64,000 nt of DNA from Tieghemostelium lacteum. Its lineage: Eukaryota; Evosea; Eumycetozoa; Dictyosteliales; Raperosteliaceae. Numbering within the stretch: the stretch's first letter is position 1; every line of letters starts with the position of its first letter. The stretch is from contig LODT01000034.1 in assembly GCA_001606155.1 (NCBI GenBank), forward strand, positions 225,665 through 289,664, read 5' to 3'. This document shows, in pieces, positions 47,852 through 60,069 of this stretch. The translations under genes were made by a program, and so were the position numbers. The notes beneath the pieces are model-generated. The model worked only from the letters and a program-made list of their open reading frames with translations. It was not told the DNA's origin and did not search any database.

Positions 47852-49195
47852 TTAGGTGCCACTATTTGATGTGGTAGTTGTCGTTGTAGACGTTGGTGTC
47901 GTAGAAGATGTACTTATATTTTTATATTGTTGGAGCAAAATAGATTGCTCAGGTGTAATTGATTTTGGTAATTCTATTAATATCTTTAAATAATGGTCAC
48001 CCTTTTGATTAGAGTTTTGCGGAGATTGGTATCCTTGACCTTTGATTTTCAGTATTTGCCCATGCTGAGAGCATGGTGGTATGTCAACTTGCATACTGCC
48101 GTAGAGAAATGGTACAGTTATACGATTACCTAATATGGCGTCTATAAATGATATGGTAAGTTCAGAGATGACATCGTTGCCATCTCTCTTGAAAATTGGA
48201 TGTTCTTCAACTTTGAATTGAACAATCAAGTCACCGTATTGACCAATACCGCTATGTGACAGATTACCCATTTCCTGATAGATTTGTTTGGTACCATCAA
48301 TGACACCTGCAGGTACATTAACCTTAACACCATCTAAAACTATCATTACACCGTGAACATGTTGACATATACCATTCAATTTCTCACAATCGCAAAAGTC
48401 CATTCTTTCATATTGAACACATTTATAGCACCCATCTATTGACTCATCATGTGTTATATTCAATGTTATAGTTACATTACTTCCTTTAATCGATGATGAT
48501 GATGCTACCACACCTCTTCCATCATTCATTGTACTTCCACTACCAAAACTATTATTAATAACAACATTATGTGCATAGATATTATGTGTATGTTTACTTC
48601 TTTTGCATTGGTCTTGACATGATTTCATTTGTGGTGAATATCCACCATTATTTAAACCATTCCCATGATGAAAATGGTGTAATCCATGGTGATGACCATA
48701 ACCATGTCCATGACCATGACCATGACCATGGTACCCATGCTGCTGTTGTTTCTGTTGCTGTTGTTGAGGTGTGGTTATGTACGAATTATTTATAATATCA
48801 TTCAAAATATTAGAACAATTATTGTTTTTTTGTAAATTTGCAAAATAAGCCTGACAATTTGCAAAAGTGTGGTGTTTGGGTTGTTGTTGTTGTTGTTGTT
48901 GCTGCTGCTGTTGATTTTGTGAACATCCAGTTATATCCTCATGTTTAGAAGCGAATTGGTCAATTATATTTCTCTTGTCGTAATTGAGTTTTTTAGTTGG
49001 ATCAATGAGTGTCTCATATGCATCCTTTATCTCTATAAATTCACTTTCACTAACTGAATTTGGTTGGCCATCTGACCCTGTAGTTTTGTCAGGATGATAT
49101 TTCAATGCCATATTGTAATAGGCTTTCTTTATAGTAGCAAAGTCCGCCTTGGATGCATCATCAATACCAAGAACATCATATAGAGATCTCTTCAT
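47852..49195 (-). CDS. DnaJ (Hsp40) protein with eroded zinc finger and His/Gln-rich linker
   Basis: Co-chaperone for Hsp70, 447 aa, single exon. The J-domain (residues about 3-74) has the HPD motif (ALKYHPDKT, His34-Pro-Asp). A polyGln tract follows near 94-106, then another Gln run and a His/Gly-rich stretch (HGHGHGHGHGYGHHHGLHHF, about 157-178). The C-terminal substrate-binding domains are present: VTITLNITHDESIDGCYKCV, VKVNVPAGVIDG, YGDLIVQFKVEEHPIFKRDG and DHYLKILIELP. The four CxxCxGxG repeats expected of a class A DnaJ are reduced to CYKC...CDC...C (residues 257-278), so zinc binding in the usual form is unlikely. It sits between class A and class B Hsp40s. Its location cannot be told; there is no signal peptide. 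Convergent with taf5. Confidence 0.88.
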   Translation of the reverse strand: MKRSLYDVLGIDDASKADFATIKKAYYNMALKYHPDKTTGSDGQPNSVSESEFIEIKDAYETLIDPTKKLNYDKRNIIDQFASKHEDITGCSQNQQQQQQQQQQQPKHHTFANCQAYFANLQKNNNCSNILNDIINNSYITTPQQQQQKQQQHGYHGHGHGHGHGYGHHHGLHHFHHGNGLNNGGYSPQMKSCQDQCKRSKHTHNIYAHNVVINNSFGSGSTMNDGRGVVASSSSIKGSNVTITLNITHDESIDGCYKCVQYERMDFCDCEKLNGICQHVHGVMIVLDGVKVNVPAGVIDGTKQIYQEMGNLSHSGIGQYGDLIVQFKVEEHPIFKRDGNDVISELTISFIDAILGNRITVPFLYGSMQVDIPPCSQHGQILKIKGQGYQSPQNSNQKGDHYLKILIELPKSITPEQSILLQQYKNISTSSTTPTSTTTTTTSNSGT

Positions 49196-50400
49196 TTCTA
49201 TTCATTATTCAATGTCTATTTTTAATTTATTATTTTTTCAAGATATATAACTATCTTTGAGAAAATATGTGCTATTTATTATGTGTAACGGTGATTCTTA
49301 TTTTCTTTTTAAAAATTTTTTAAAATATTTTCCTAAATTAAAAAAACTTCAAATTTAATTGAAATTTCATTGTAAAATCTATCTTTTTTTAAGAGAATTT
49401 AATTATGATTTCAATCCTCAATCTAAACAATATTATGAACCACAGGGAAATATCATTCAAATATAGATTTAATTAAAAAAGGATTTTTAATTTTAATGAA
49501 ACTAAAAAATACTAAAATTCATCATATTTACACTTATTCATTATTTTAAAAAATCTTAAATTTATCTGAAATTAGTTTATTATGATTCAATGAACTTAAA
49601 TTTTTGAAATAAAGTATATTTTATTAATTAAAATAAAAACTGAAAAAAGATAAGAACTTGAGTTATCGAATTGTCAACAAAAGTAGGAAATTTAATTTTT
49701 TTTGTTTTTTTTTTGATTTTTTTTTTTTAATTAAATTGTTATTCATTGTAAATAGAGATATCTATCATAATTGTACATATATTTTGTTTAATTTTTGATT
49801 GAATTGAAGTATAATAACTATATTTATCAAAAATAAAATCAAATAGAAATCTACACATCCTAAAAAAGGTATTTAGTTATTACCCTATTATTTCTGGTCT
49901 TTTACAAAGTATCACTACTCTGTTTTTAGATTTAGAGTTGTTCACCAAAATCTTTGTTTGCTCTACACATTAAACACCCCATACACACCAAAACACACCA
50001 CCCTCTCACTCTCCACCCTCTACATAGTCATACATATCCATTATTTTAATTGTTTTTCACACATTTTTTATAAATACACATATTCAAAAGTGGTGTGTAA
50101 AATTCAATTTACATGACAGGAACTGACTGAAGATAAGATTATTAAGTAACAAAATAATTAAAAAAAACAAATAACTATTAACAACAGGGAGAGAGAGGAA
50201 AAAACGAGAAATTATAATTTAATATTGTTTTTTGTTATATTATATACTTTTTTTTGTTGGTGTTATTTTTTTATCAATAAATTGCATGTAAGAGCGTCCG
50301 ACACCAACCTTTCTCAATATCACCAATTCAATTAATTTAAAAAAAAATTTTATTGTTTTTTATAATTCACTAACTCCTTTGATTTAATGAATATAGTTGT
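49196..50400. other. Long intergenic region upstream of the HECT ligase
   Basis: 1.2 kb, AT-rich, divergent flank of the DnaJ and HECT genes. From 49963 to 50031 there is a strikingly C/A-rich tract (ACACCCCATACACACCAAAA, then CACACCACCCTCTC...CCACCCTC). Its complement is G/T-rich like the G-box elements bound by GBF in dictyostelids. Poly-T runs lie near 49697-49730 and 50252-50273. No gene or RNA recognised. Confidence 0.45.
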
Positions 50401-53400
50401 ATGGAATCAAAGTTTGGTAAAAAACGAAAGTCCATAAGTAGTAGTGATAGTTTCAACACTCCAATCAACAATAGCAATAATAATAACAATAACAGCAACA
50501 GCAACAACAACAATACTAAACCAATATTTACAATCAAAACTAGATCACAATCAGCAGCTGAAAAAGCTCTATCTCAACAACCAACAGCTTCACCTTCTAC
50601 TCCTGAGGATAAAAAACATCCAAAGAAAAAGTTAAAGTATGTTTAAATATCAAATTTGGATTGTAATAATTAAATGTCAATCTAACTTTTTTTTTTAATA
50701 AAATGTGTAAAATATAATAGAACTCAGAAATCACCAGAAGCAGAATTTAAAGCAACATCTACACCTACACCACCAACTACACCATTTGTACCTCTAAGTA
50801 GTAGATTCAAAAAGAACAAAACTCCAAGTACAACTACTACTACAACTACAACTGCATCTTCACCATATAAAAGTTATATTAATAATAATAATAATAATAA
50901 TAAGAAAATGTCACAAACACCAAATAAAGATAAATCACCATCATCATCTTCTGACGATATAGTTATGAACGAATCGACACCACCTCCACCTCCACCATCA
51001 ACAATAGATCAAAATAATAATAGTTTAGATCAAGCAAAGAATACACTACAGGGTCTAATGAAAAATATTAGTGGACAATTACTAGATGAATTAGGTCGTA
51101 GTGTGGGTGGAGTACCTACCAATGGTCTAATAAACACACTAATTGAGGGAAGAGGAAGATTTAAAATATTACTACAAGGTTTGAAATCAGATGACGAATC
51201 ACAACAACTTGAAGCAGTATTGGAACTCTGTGAGCTACTATCGATAGCCACTGAGGATACCATTGCTGGATTCCCATCGGATTCATTTGCGCCAGCACTC
51301 ATTAATCTATTGGGAATGGATCATAATCCTGATATGATGTTACTAGCAGGTAGAGCATTGAGTAATATGATGGAAGCTCTTCCAAATTCTATAACATCTG
51401 TAATCAATCATGGTGCCATTCCAATTCTCTGTGGGAAACTTCTACAGATGGATTACATTGATTTGGCAGAACAGTTTCTACAGACTTTAGAGAAAATCTC
51501 TGTGGAGCAGCCTACTGCTGTTTTGAGAGCAGGTGGTCTATTGGCTGTATTGTCATTCTTGGATTTCTTTAGTACAGGTGTTCAGAGAATGTCCGTACAG
51601 ATTGCTGCTAATATTTGTAAGCAGGTACCTTCCGATTGCTTTGATATCTGTAAAGATAGTATACCAATTCTCACTACACTTTTAACCTATTCTGATCAGA
51701 AAGTTGTTGAATTATCATGTTTGTGTTTTAGTAGATTAGTTGAATCCTTTCATGATAGCGCTCAGAAATTAGAGTATATATCATCATTGGGTTTGATACC
51801 ATCTCTAGTTAGAATAATCTCTGGAATGTATAATACAACAGTTAGTACACTGTCACCAGCAACCTATTCTCAAATTATAAGAATAATGGCAAATATAGCA
51901 CATACATGTCCACATTTGGTACTGGTACTTATTCAAGAAGGTATCATACCAATATTACACACTATAATGGGTCCAAATCAAGATACATCAGGTACTGGTG
52001 TTGTAAATAGAACCAATCAACAATGTTATGAAATTTTATCACTAATAAATGAACTTTTACCACCTCTGCCTACTGAATATTCTACACTATTGAATCCTTT
52101 GAGAATAGGTTCAACTAGTACTATCAGTAGCAGTTCATTGAGAGTTCCAAGAAAGAAAGAAGATACTACTACTACTACAACAACAACTACCACAACTACT
52201 ACACCATCTGAAGATCCAAGAACTGTAATCTACAGAGAGAATCCAAATTACCTTGTTAGTCTTGGTAGAAGTTTATTTGTAGTTTTGGTGGAAATGTTCA
52301 CCAGTACTTTTAACCCCCCAGTACGTTATAAATGTTTAGGTAGTATCTGTAAGATTTTACATTTCTCTACATCGGATATGATCAAAGAGTTATTGAAGGA
52401 TTTTGCATTTTCCAGTTTTTTGGCATCTCTGTTAGGGTCAAGGGATATGAATATTGTCACTACAGCTTTGAAAATGGCTGAAATGATGATGGATAAACTT
52501 CCATCTATATTTGATAGATATTTCAAGAGAGAAGGTGTTCTCTATGAAATTGATAGAATATCAAAATTAGATATAATTGATCTACAAATTCCTATCCACA
52601 CTGGTGGTATTGGTAGTAGTTTAAGTAGTGCTATCAATAACCAACAACAACAACAAAATCAACAGAATAATAATAACAATAACAATAATATATCACCAAA
52701 ATCAAACTCTGTAAATTCACCAACTAAAGATTCTATAACAAATTCACCTAGTACCACACCAATATCCATTCCGACAACTCCAAATAGATCCATACCTCCA
52801 CCATTGGCTAGCTCACCATTTGGTACTGGTAACTTTTTTGGGTCTCCAGGTGGACCTGTAATACCATCTACTCCAACTCATAATCTACCACCACAAATGA
52901 TGCAACAACATTTGTCTAGTTCTTTAACTGGTATTCCACCACCTCTATCTTCAAGTGCAAGTGGATCATCACTCTCTAGCACACCTCAATCTGGGTTATC
53001 ATCAACACCAACTAGCTTACCAACTACTACAACTACCACTATTGCACCAGTTGACGAACTGAAAGCTAGAGCCTGTAGGGAAGCAAGAAAATTCAAAGAT
53101 AAATTCTTTCCAAAACAATTACTCATTTCTATTGCCGACCCAAATGACGAGAGTTTTGCAACTAAAGAACTTTTGAAACTCAAACATCTCAGTAGAAAAC
53201 TAAATCAATGTGAGAATCAAGAAGGTATTGAAGTACTCTATGAGATACGTGATATGTTGGTAAACCAAGAGGGAATAAGTGCATTTGAATTCTTACACAG
53301 TGATTTGGTTGCAAGTATACTAAGTTATCTCACTCGTGGTGATGTTAAATTACACGCTGAATGTTTTGCAAAAGTATTTTTGGTTACATTTAAAGATCAC

Positions 53401-56052
53401 CCAGTTACATTGTCTTCATCTCTGAAATCATCTTCTCCTAATCCACTGTTGCTGTCTCTGCTCATTGAAAAACTACATGATGCTCTTAATAAGGTAGAGA
53501 GATTTAATATCACTATTAGTGATGTTCCTGGAACTAGTTCAGGTCTCAAATATCTAGCCCAACCATTTAAATTGAGACTTCAGAGAGAAGGTGAGGATCC
53601 AAATCTCAAAGATTTCTCACAAAATGTGGTTTTAATTGAACCATTAGCAACAGTTACTGCAATTGAAGAGTATATAGCTCCAAAGGTTATTGTTGCTAAA
53701 CCAATACCAGTACCTCAACCAACACTATCTAGTAGCACTTCTAGTACTGAGAATAAATCAACTGGTAGTAGTATACCATCTTCACCATCTACTTCTTCAT
53801 CTGGTGGTTCAAAATCACCAACTATGAAAGATGATGATAAGAAGAAACCTGAATTGATGGATTACGACGATGACTATCAAGACGAGTATGAAGATGATGA
53901 ATTACTTCAAGGTACTGATCAAAATGAACAAGAAACTGAGACAGTTCATGATGTTAAACTAAATGAATCTCTTTCTAGTTCTGGTACTTTTACAGCCCCT
54001 TCTACTAGTTCTACTACAACCACATCGAATGCTACCAGTGGAATCAGCAATAAATTGGCATTATTTGCAGATGGACAAAGATTACCAAGTAACTTGACAA
54101 TATTCCAAGCTGTACAAAGACTGTCTAAAGCTGCTTCATCTCTAATCAATAATGTACAAGCTCAAGATAGCTCACAAGAGACATTTAGTATTAATATACC
54201 AACCAATAGATTATGGGAGAGTACTCACACTCTAAAATACAGATACCTAACTAATGCCGAACTTGAATCCCCACTACAGCAACAAGTAAATTCTGATTTG
54301 AAACCACCTATTAAACCACTAGGGTCCTCTAGATTACTTCATTTCCTTCGTGAGGAATCAACATTTAGCATTCAAACCAACGATTCTACATATGAAATTC
54401 TATCATTGTTACGTGTATTGAATATGTTCAGTCATGATCCACCCTCTGTAAATGGAAATAATACCATTAGATTAGGCACTTTCGATCAGGAAAAAGGTAT
54501 CATCAATCCACTGGAATTAATCTCACAAAAAGTTACTGCAAAAATTATGAGACAACTACAAGATCCTCTATCACTTTGTGGTAATGCTATTCCAGAATGG
54601 TGTAAACAGTTACTTGCATTTTGTCCATTCCTATTCCCATTCGATTGCAAGAGATTGTTTTTCTACTCTACCAGTTTTGGAATTGCTAGAGCATTATTGA
54701 CTTTACAACAGAGACAGGATTCTATCAGACAATCATCGGTCACTGGTAGTAACCTTGGAAATATAAGTAATCAAAATGATGGAAATAGAGGTGAGGTACG
54801 TGTTGGTAGAATTCAAAGACAAAAAGTTCGAATTGCCAGAGCCAAGATTTTGGAATCTGCCATTAAAGTTATGGATCTTTATGGAAAATCAAAATCAATG
54901 TTGGAAGTTGAATATTTTGGTGAAGTTGGTACTGGTTTAGGTCCAACTCTAGAGTTCTTTACATTGGTATCTAGAGAGATACAGAGAAAAGATTTGAATC
55001 TCTGGTATCAAGATCAAAAAGATACCCCTTCAAAAGATCAAATGAATCTAGATAATAATAACAACAACGAAGCAACACCAGTTCATGTATATTCAATTGG
55101 TGGTCTTTTCCCACTACCAGTTAAACCTACAACTATTAGCAAAAAAGTTTTAGATTATTTCCGTTTCCTTGGTACATTTGTAGCAAAAACCTTTTTTGAT
55201 CAGAGATTAATTGATTTACCTCTATCAAAACCTTTCTATAAATACATTATCCAACAGTATCTAGACTATGAAGACTTGAAAACTATTGCACCAGCTTATG
55301 CCAGATCACTAAACAGTCTTTATGGATTGGCTCAGCAGGTAAATCAGATTAAATCCAGTACTACCTTTACTCCAACTGAAAAAGAAAATGAGTTGGCAAA
55401 ACTCACTATTGACGGTGCCAAGTTGGAAGACCTATGTTTAGACTTTGTATTACCAGGTTTTGATGATTGGGAACTCAAGGAAAATGGTGCTAATATTCCT
55501 GTTACTTTACACAACCTGGAGGAATACTTGAATTTAATCATTAAAAACTTTTTATACACCGGTGTACATTTGCAAATGGAAGCTTTCAAAGAGGGTTTCA
55601 ATCAAATTTTCCAAATTAGCAATCTTAAATGCTTTACCATCTCTGAAATTGAATCGTTATTATGTGGTTCTTTAACTGGTTCCGATAGCGATTGGACTAT
55701 TGATTCCCTGATGGATAGTACCAAAGCAGATCATGGTTATACTACTAGCTCAACATCAGTTCAAAATCTCTTCTCCATCATGTCAGAATTCAATCAAGAA
55801 GAGAGAAAACAATTCCTTTTATTCATTTCTGGTAGTCCTCATCTTCCAATTCAAGGATTCAAGGGTCTGGTCCCAAGATTGACTGTAGTAAAGAAACATC
55901 ATTATCCACCTCTGTCTCCAGATGATTATCTCCTTTCTGTTATGTCTTGCACAAATTATATAAAACTACCAGATTACTCATCCAAAGAGGTAATGAAAAC
56001 AAAATTACTCTATGCAATGAAAGAAGGTCAAGCCTCATTTGATCTCTCTTAA
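50401..56052 (+). CDS. HECT-type E3 ubiquitin ligase, UPL3/TRIP12 class
   Basis: Exons 50401-50636 and 50721-56052 join in a Lys codon (AA|A), giving 1855 aa (plant UPL3 is about 1890). The N-terminus is low-complexity and basic (KKRKS, KKHPKKKLK), suggesting nuclear targeting. An armadillo region at about residues 135-400 starts with GRGRFKILLQGLKSDDESQQ LEAVLELCELL, a UPL3/TRIP12 hallmark. Long Ser/Thr/Pro/Asn linkers and an acidic patch (DDDYQDEYEDDE) follow. The HECT domain fills about residues 1480-1855: VEYFGEVGTGLGPTLEFFTL, FRFLGTFVAKTFFDQRLIDL PLS, and the catalytic Cys1822 in VMSCTNYIKLPDYSS. The ATG at 50401 adds about 100 residues upstream of the alternative internal start at 50908. 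The TRIP12 WWE domain is not seen, so it is nearer the plant/fungal UPL3/Ufd4 form. Confidence 0.92.
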
Positions 56053-56117
56053 GAAACAAAATAAATAAGAAAAATATTTTATATACACATTTTAAATAGG
56101 AATATTACATGTATTCT

Positions 56118-59100
56118 TTAATATTCATAAACAAAAGAAATTTCATCAATGAAAAAAGAACATTGAGTAGTGGAATTGAATTTAATGCCATGTATCCATT
56201 CAATGCTATTGGTGGGTAATGATTGGGTTAATTGATTAAATGGTAATCTTAGTAAGCTCCAAGTGTCTTTTTGGAGATATGGTTGTATTGATACCGGCTG
56301 TAATAATTTAGTTGGAGTATACAGAGACATAAATACAAGTGGATTACTTGAATTTTTACCAGGATTTAACCATAGCTCTAAATACTTAATACCAATATAT
56401 GGTATACATCCAGTTGATTGCACGCATTGTATTTTAATTTCATTTGTTTTGTTCGAGTTGTCCATTGTAAATTGCATTACTAATTTTCCATGAGAGGATA
56501 ATGTCTTATTGTGGAGCACTTTGTATGAACCTAGAATGCTAAATTTCCTATTTAGAGTTTCACTAAATACATTTAACTTTGGGTAATAAATTGTTCTACA
56601 ATCACCAGTTATCTTTCCGACCATTGGACCTTCCATATGAATATGAAGTTCTTCACATCCTTGAGTACCACAATAAGCATCACCTTCCCTGTTATATTGA
56701 TGATAAAATCTTACATAGAGCATACCACTATCACGATCATAATAGTAAGTACTTTCATCTGCAGCTTTGGGATTATTGGATCTTGCTATTGGCTGTTGTT
56801 GGTTACCAATAACCTTAGTAACTGATAAAAAATCTAAACCATTACTTGGAATCAGACAAATACCAATATCCACAAATTCAGCAACCTCCCAGTTCCTACC
56901 ACTAATAATCAAGTCTGATGGTGTTGGATGTGGGAAATGTATATCATAGAAATGATTTTTGTAGATTAGAATTAGAAATTGGTTTCTAGGGTTATTATTA
57001 GGTATACCAGTAAGAGACAATAAATTGTCATCATTTTTATCTCTAATCACTTGAATACCAGCTTCCTGCTTATTATAATTGATTATAGAAGGCTGATTTG
57101 TAAATCTATAAAATGAAGGAACATAGACATAAATTTGTCTAGTTCTTTCCAAACACATTAAGCCATTCCAATTTGGTTTCTCCATACAGTGATCAGACTG
57201 ATAGAAATTTGAATTTCTAACTACAATAGCTTGAGGAAGTCCAAAACCAGTTCCATCTAAATCCATAAATGTAGAAGTTTTATCACCATCTACTAATGAT
57301 GTTTCAAAGTGTATTCTTTGATCAACATTTATATACATAATATTCTTTAAAGAGGATTTACATGATGTTTGCCAATCATTAAACCTAAAAAACCCAATTG
57401 CTGAGATATTTCTAGGCGAATTGTCTTGTTTGAATTGTGAGAATACAATATTTTCCAGATGTACAGTACCATCATATACCTCAAAACCTCTAACAGGCAT
57501 ATTCCCATTCTCACCAAATGGATTAGTTCTATTTCGAAATGATGGGTGGACACCTGCTTGTCCAAAATTTTCAGTCTCACCAACAAATAGACTGTCATAC
57601 ATGTATTGTCCTACAGTTGGATCAGCAGGTCCTGTTCCTTCAGAAGCAAAAGTAAAACCAATGGCATTATCTGCAAATACACATTTATTGAATACCAAAT
57701 GACCACTTCTTGCCCAACCACCTCTCCATCTATTTTTATAACTAGTCAAACCAGTGAAAAAACTAATAGATGGTTCAGATGACTCATCATTGGATATTGA
57801 TCTTGGTTTATATCTCTGTACTACCATTGATGAATATTGTTGAGGTTCGTTAACTGATGGTAGACTTAATTTCAAACCCATATCGGCTTGAAAACCATCT
57901 AGATTGGAATGTGCAATATTATTTCTAAATTCCAAAACTGGTGTTAATGATGGTCTGATATTTAGTTGTCTACCCAATTGTTCTGATTCTCCTACAGGAT
58001 AATCGGGAAAAACATACCAAAATCCAGTTATAGCAGATCCACCAGCTACATTATCAACAATAGTATTATTAGGGTTGGTTATCCAAAATGTTGATACTGC
58101 ATTACATTCTGAGCAACTTGTAGGGTTTCCATTAAAGTCAAATGGAGTTACAGTAGAGCACATTTCACAGTCTCTATCTGAGGGTAATAATAAGCCTGGT
58201 TTAGTAAGTAACCCAAGATTATGTCTGAATGTGTTCATAGTTTCAATTCCATCACACATCATAAAACAATGACCAATGGAATCATAGGCTATATTGTCAC
58301 TGACATCCAGTCCGTGAGTACCATGTACTACTATGCATCTAGAATAGGAGGTATAAATAGAAGTGTGTCTAACATAGGCAGGCTTAGAGTAACCACCAAG
58401 TTCATCAACCCTACCAGTCATATGAAAATGAATAGGATATCTTGATAAAACATGTGACTGACCCATTCTAAAACATTCAATACCCTCTATATGAGCATTT
58501 CGAAACCCTTTTTGAATCATTATATGACCACCAAAAACATCCATTGGAAAGAACTTACAAACTAAAGGACTGTTTTGGCATTGGTTACCTAATCTACTCA
58601 TTATAACAATATAACGACTGAGAAGACCTACTTCAGCTCTTTCATCTACTCCTCTTGTAATTGTACCCCAATGCATGTATTTAGGAGGTGCCTTGATTTT
58701 TACTTGATTCTTTTTACATTCAGGACAGTTTAGCATTTCAAATATTTCAGTTTGTTTCTCATCATAATCAGTTGAAGAAACTATAATTTGTTTAGTTGCA
58801 ACTTCCCAGTCTACATAATCATGAAGTGTTAAAATACTATTACTATATCCACTAAATAAAGTTTCATTCAGTTTAGTCCATGTAATAGGTGGTGTATCTC
58901 CATGTAATTCCAAAGTACCATTAGTTGAAACTCCAATCACTTTTTGACCAAAATGATGACCATTAATTGTATGATCTTGAGCAGTGTGAATTGAATCACC
59001 AGTTAATGTAATATAGGTTCTAGTTCTATAACGACATGTTTCCGAACCAATAATCAAACTGCCACCGTCATAAATTAAAATACTCTCTGCAATCAAGTTG

Positions 59101-59348
59101 ATAAATATATTCCTTTTCCAAACTAATTTACTGTTTTCACCGAATATTCTAATAGTTCTATATTCAACCATTGGATTTATATCCAATAGAACTTCTTGTG
59201 TAATGTTTATATCTTGGTTATTTAATTTTATCCCTGAATAAAGATTTGAAAATTTTAATAGACCACTATTGTCATCTGGGCAATTACTATCTGTAGTAGT
59301 TGATACAACAATTAAAGTAAATAGTATTAAAAATATTAGAGTTTTCAT
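56118..59348 (-). CDS. Secreted G8-domain protein, CEMIP/TMEM2-like
   Basis: 1076 aa, single exon. Signal peptide MKTLIFLILFTLIVVSTTT. A G8-like domain occupies roughly residues 45-190: DINITQEVLLDI, a Trp-containing strand, IYDGGSLIIGSETCRYRTRT, VSTNGTLELHGDTPPITWTK LNET. This is followed by a parallel beta-helix region with IHFHMTGRVDELGGYSKPAY, CIVVHGTHGLDVSDNIAYDS IGHCFMMCDG and a WARSGHLVFNKCVFADNAIG FTF segment, in the same order as CEMIP (KIAA1199) and TMEM2. Those animal proteins act in hyaluronan breakdown. There is no C-terminal anchor, so it is secreted. The IHFHM-type and HGTHG motifs are those conserved across the family. The substrate is unknown: amoebae are not known to make hyaluronan, so a hyaluronidase label would be unsupported. 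Confidence 0.82.
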   Translation of the reverse strand: MKTLIFLILFTLIVVSTTTDSNCPDDNSGLLKFSNLYSGIKLNNQDINITQEVLLDINPMVEYRTIRIFGENSKLVWKRNIFINLIAESILIYDGGSLIIGSETCRYRTRTYITLTGDSIHTAQDHTINGHHFGQKVIGVSTNGTLELHGDTPPITWTKLNETLFSGYSNSILTLHDYVDWEVATKQIIVSSTDYDEKQTEIFEMLNCPECKKNQVKIKAPPKYMHWGTITRGVDERAEVGLLSRYIVIMSRLGNQCQNSPLVCKFFPMDVFGGHIMIQKGFRNAHIEGIECFRMGQSHVLSRYPIHFHMTGRVDELGGYSKPAYVRHTSIYTSYSRCIVVHGTHGLDVSDNIAYDSIGHCFMMCDGIETMNTFRHNLGLLTKPGLLLPSDRDCEMCSTVTPFDFNGNPTSCSECNAVSTFWITNPNNTIVDNVAGGSAITGFWYVFPDYPVGESEQLGRQLNIRPSLTPVLEFRNNIAHSNLDGFQADMGLKLSLPSVNEPQQYSSMVVQRYKPRSISNDESSEPSISFFTGLTSYKNRWRGGWARSGHLVFNKCVFADNAIGFTFASEGTGPADPTVGQYMYDSLFVGETENFGQAGVHPSFRNRTNPFGENGNMPVRGFEVYDGTVHLENIVFSQFKQDNSPRNISAIGFFRFNDWQTSCKSSLKNIMYINVDQRIHFETSLVDGDKTSTFMDLDGTGFGLPQAIVVRNSNFYQSDHCMEKPNWNGLMCLERTRQIYVYVPSFYRFTNQPSIINYNKQEAGIQVIRDKNDDNLLSLTGIPNNNPRNQFLILIYKNHFYDIHFPHPTPSDLIISGRNWEVAEFVDIGICLIPSNGLDFLSVTKVIGNQQQPIARSNNPKAADESTYYYDRDSGMLYVRFYHQYNREGDAYCGTQGCEELHIHMEGPMVGKITGDCRTIYYPKLNVFSETLNRKFSILGSYKVLHNKTLSSHGKLVMQFTMDNSNKTNEIKIQCVQSTGCIPYIGIKYLELWLNPGKNSSNPLVFMSLYTPTKLLQPVSIQPYLQKDTWSLLRLPFNQLTQSLPTNSIEWIHGIKFNSTTQCSFFIDEISFVYEY

Positions 59349-59554
59349 GTAATAATATCAAAAATTATAAATAAACCCATTTTATTTCAAACCCCCCATT
59401 ATTTGATGTATTTTCTGTTTAATCGAATTTTTAAATTTATTAAAAACAGAATTTAAATCAAGAAATTTTCATAAAAATGTTAGATACCTAAACTTTAGAT
59501 GGATTGTTGGATGAACTTGATCTAATTACCTCATTAATTTCTTCAATCTTTTTA

Positions 59555-59815
59555 TCGCTTCAACTACAGCCAAACCTTCTCTTTCAGTAACAGAGTAATT
59601 CTTTTCAGCATCATTCAACAATCTAGAGAAATAACACAACTTTAGTATCTTGTAGTAGAACAGCAGAAACAACATAATCAGATTCAATGACATTATCATT
59701 AGTGTTCCTAGGTAAAGTCAACACAGGTGTAGCAGCCAACACTTCTAATAACTTCTTTCTTTTATCTTCTAACTCATTAGTATGTACCTTTCCTAGGCAT
59801 TGGAGTACGAACATT
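59555..59815 (-). mobile_element. Fossil fragment of a Ty3/gypsy-like LTR retrotransposon (pol)
   Basis: A short piece at the reverse transcriptase/RNase H boundary is recognisable from a KLLEVLAATPVLTLPR-like block and an LNDAEKNYSVTEREGLAV-like block, which match the gypsy-type 'APVL.LP' and 'Y(S/P)V.E.E.LA(V/I)' signatures. It is clearly broken, with several breaks, and no LTRs, gag, protease or integrase could be placed with confidence. The decay suggests an old insertion. The dictyostelid elements Skipper and DGLT-A are the natural comparisons. Confidence 0.7.
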
Positions 59816-60069
59816 TAAATAAATAATAATAGTAACTCAAACAACAACAATAAGAATACTAGAAGAAAAATGATTATTAAGAGCAACCATTTTTGCCTCC
59901 TCAATCTTTCTTCTTTTCGACTTGAGTTTGTGTTTTTTCAACTGATATAATTCCTTCCATTTTTAATATTACTATTAATAAAATAAAATATAATATGATA
60001 ATTGTAAATTAAAAAAATTTAAATCAAAAACAATAAAGTTTTTACATTTTGAAATTTATGACAAATCCA

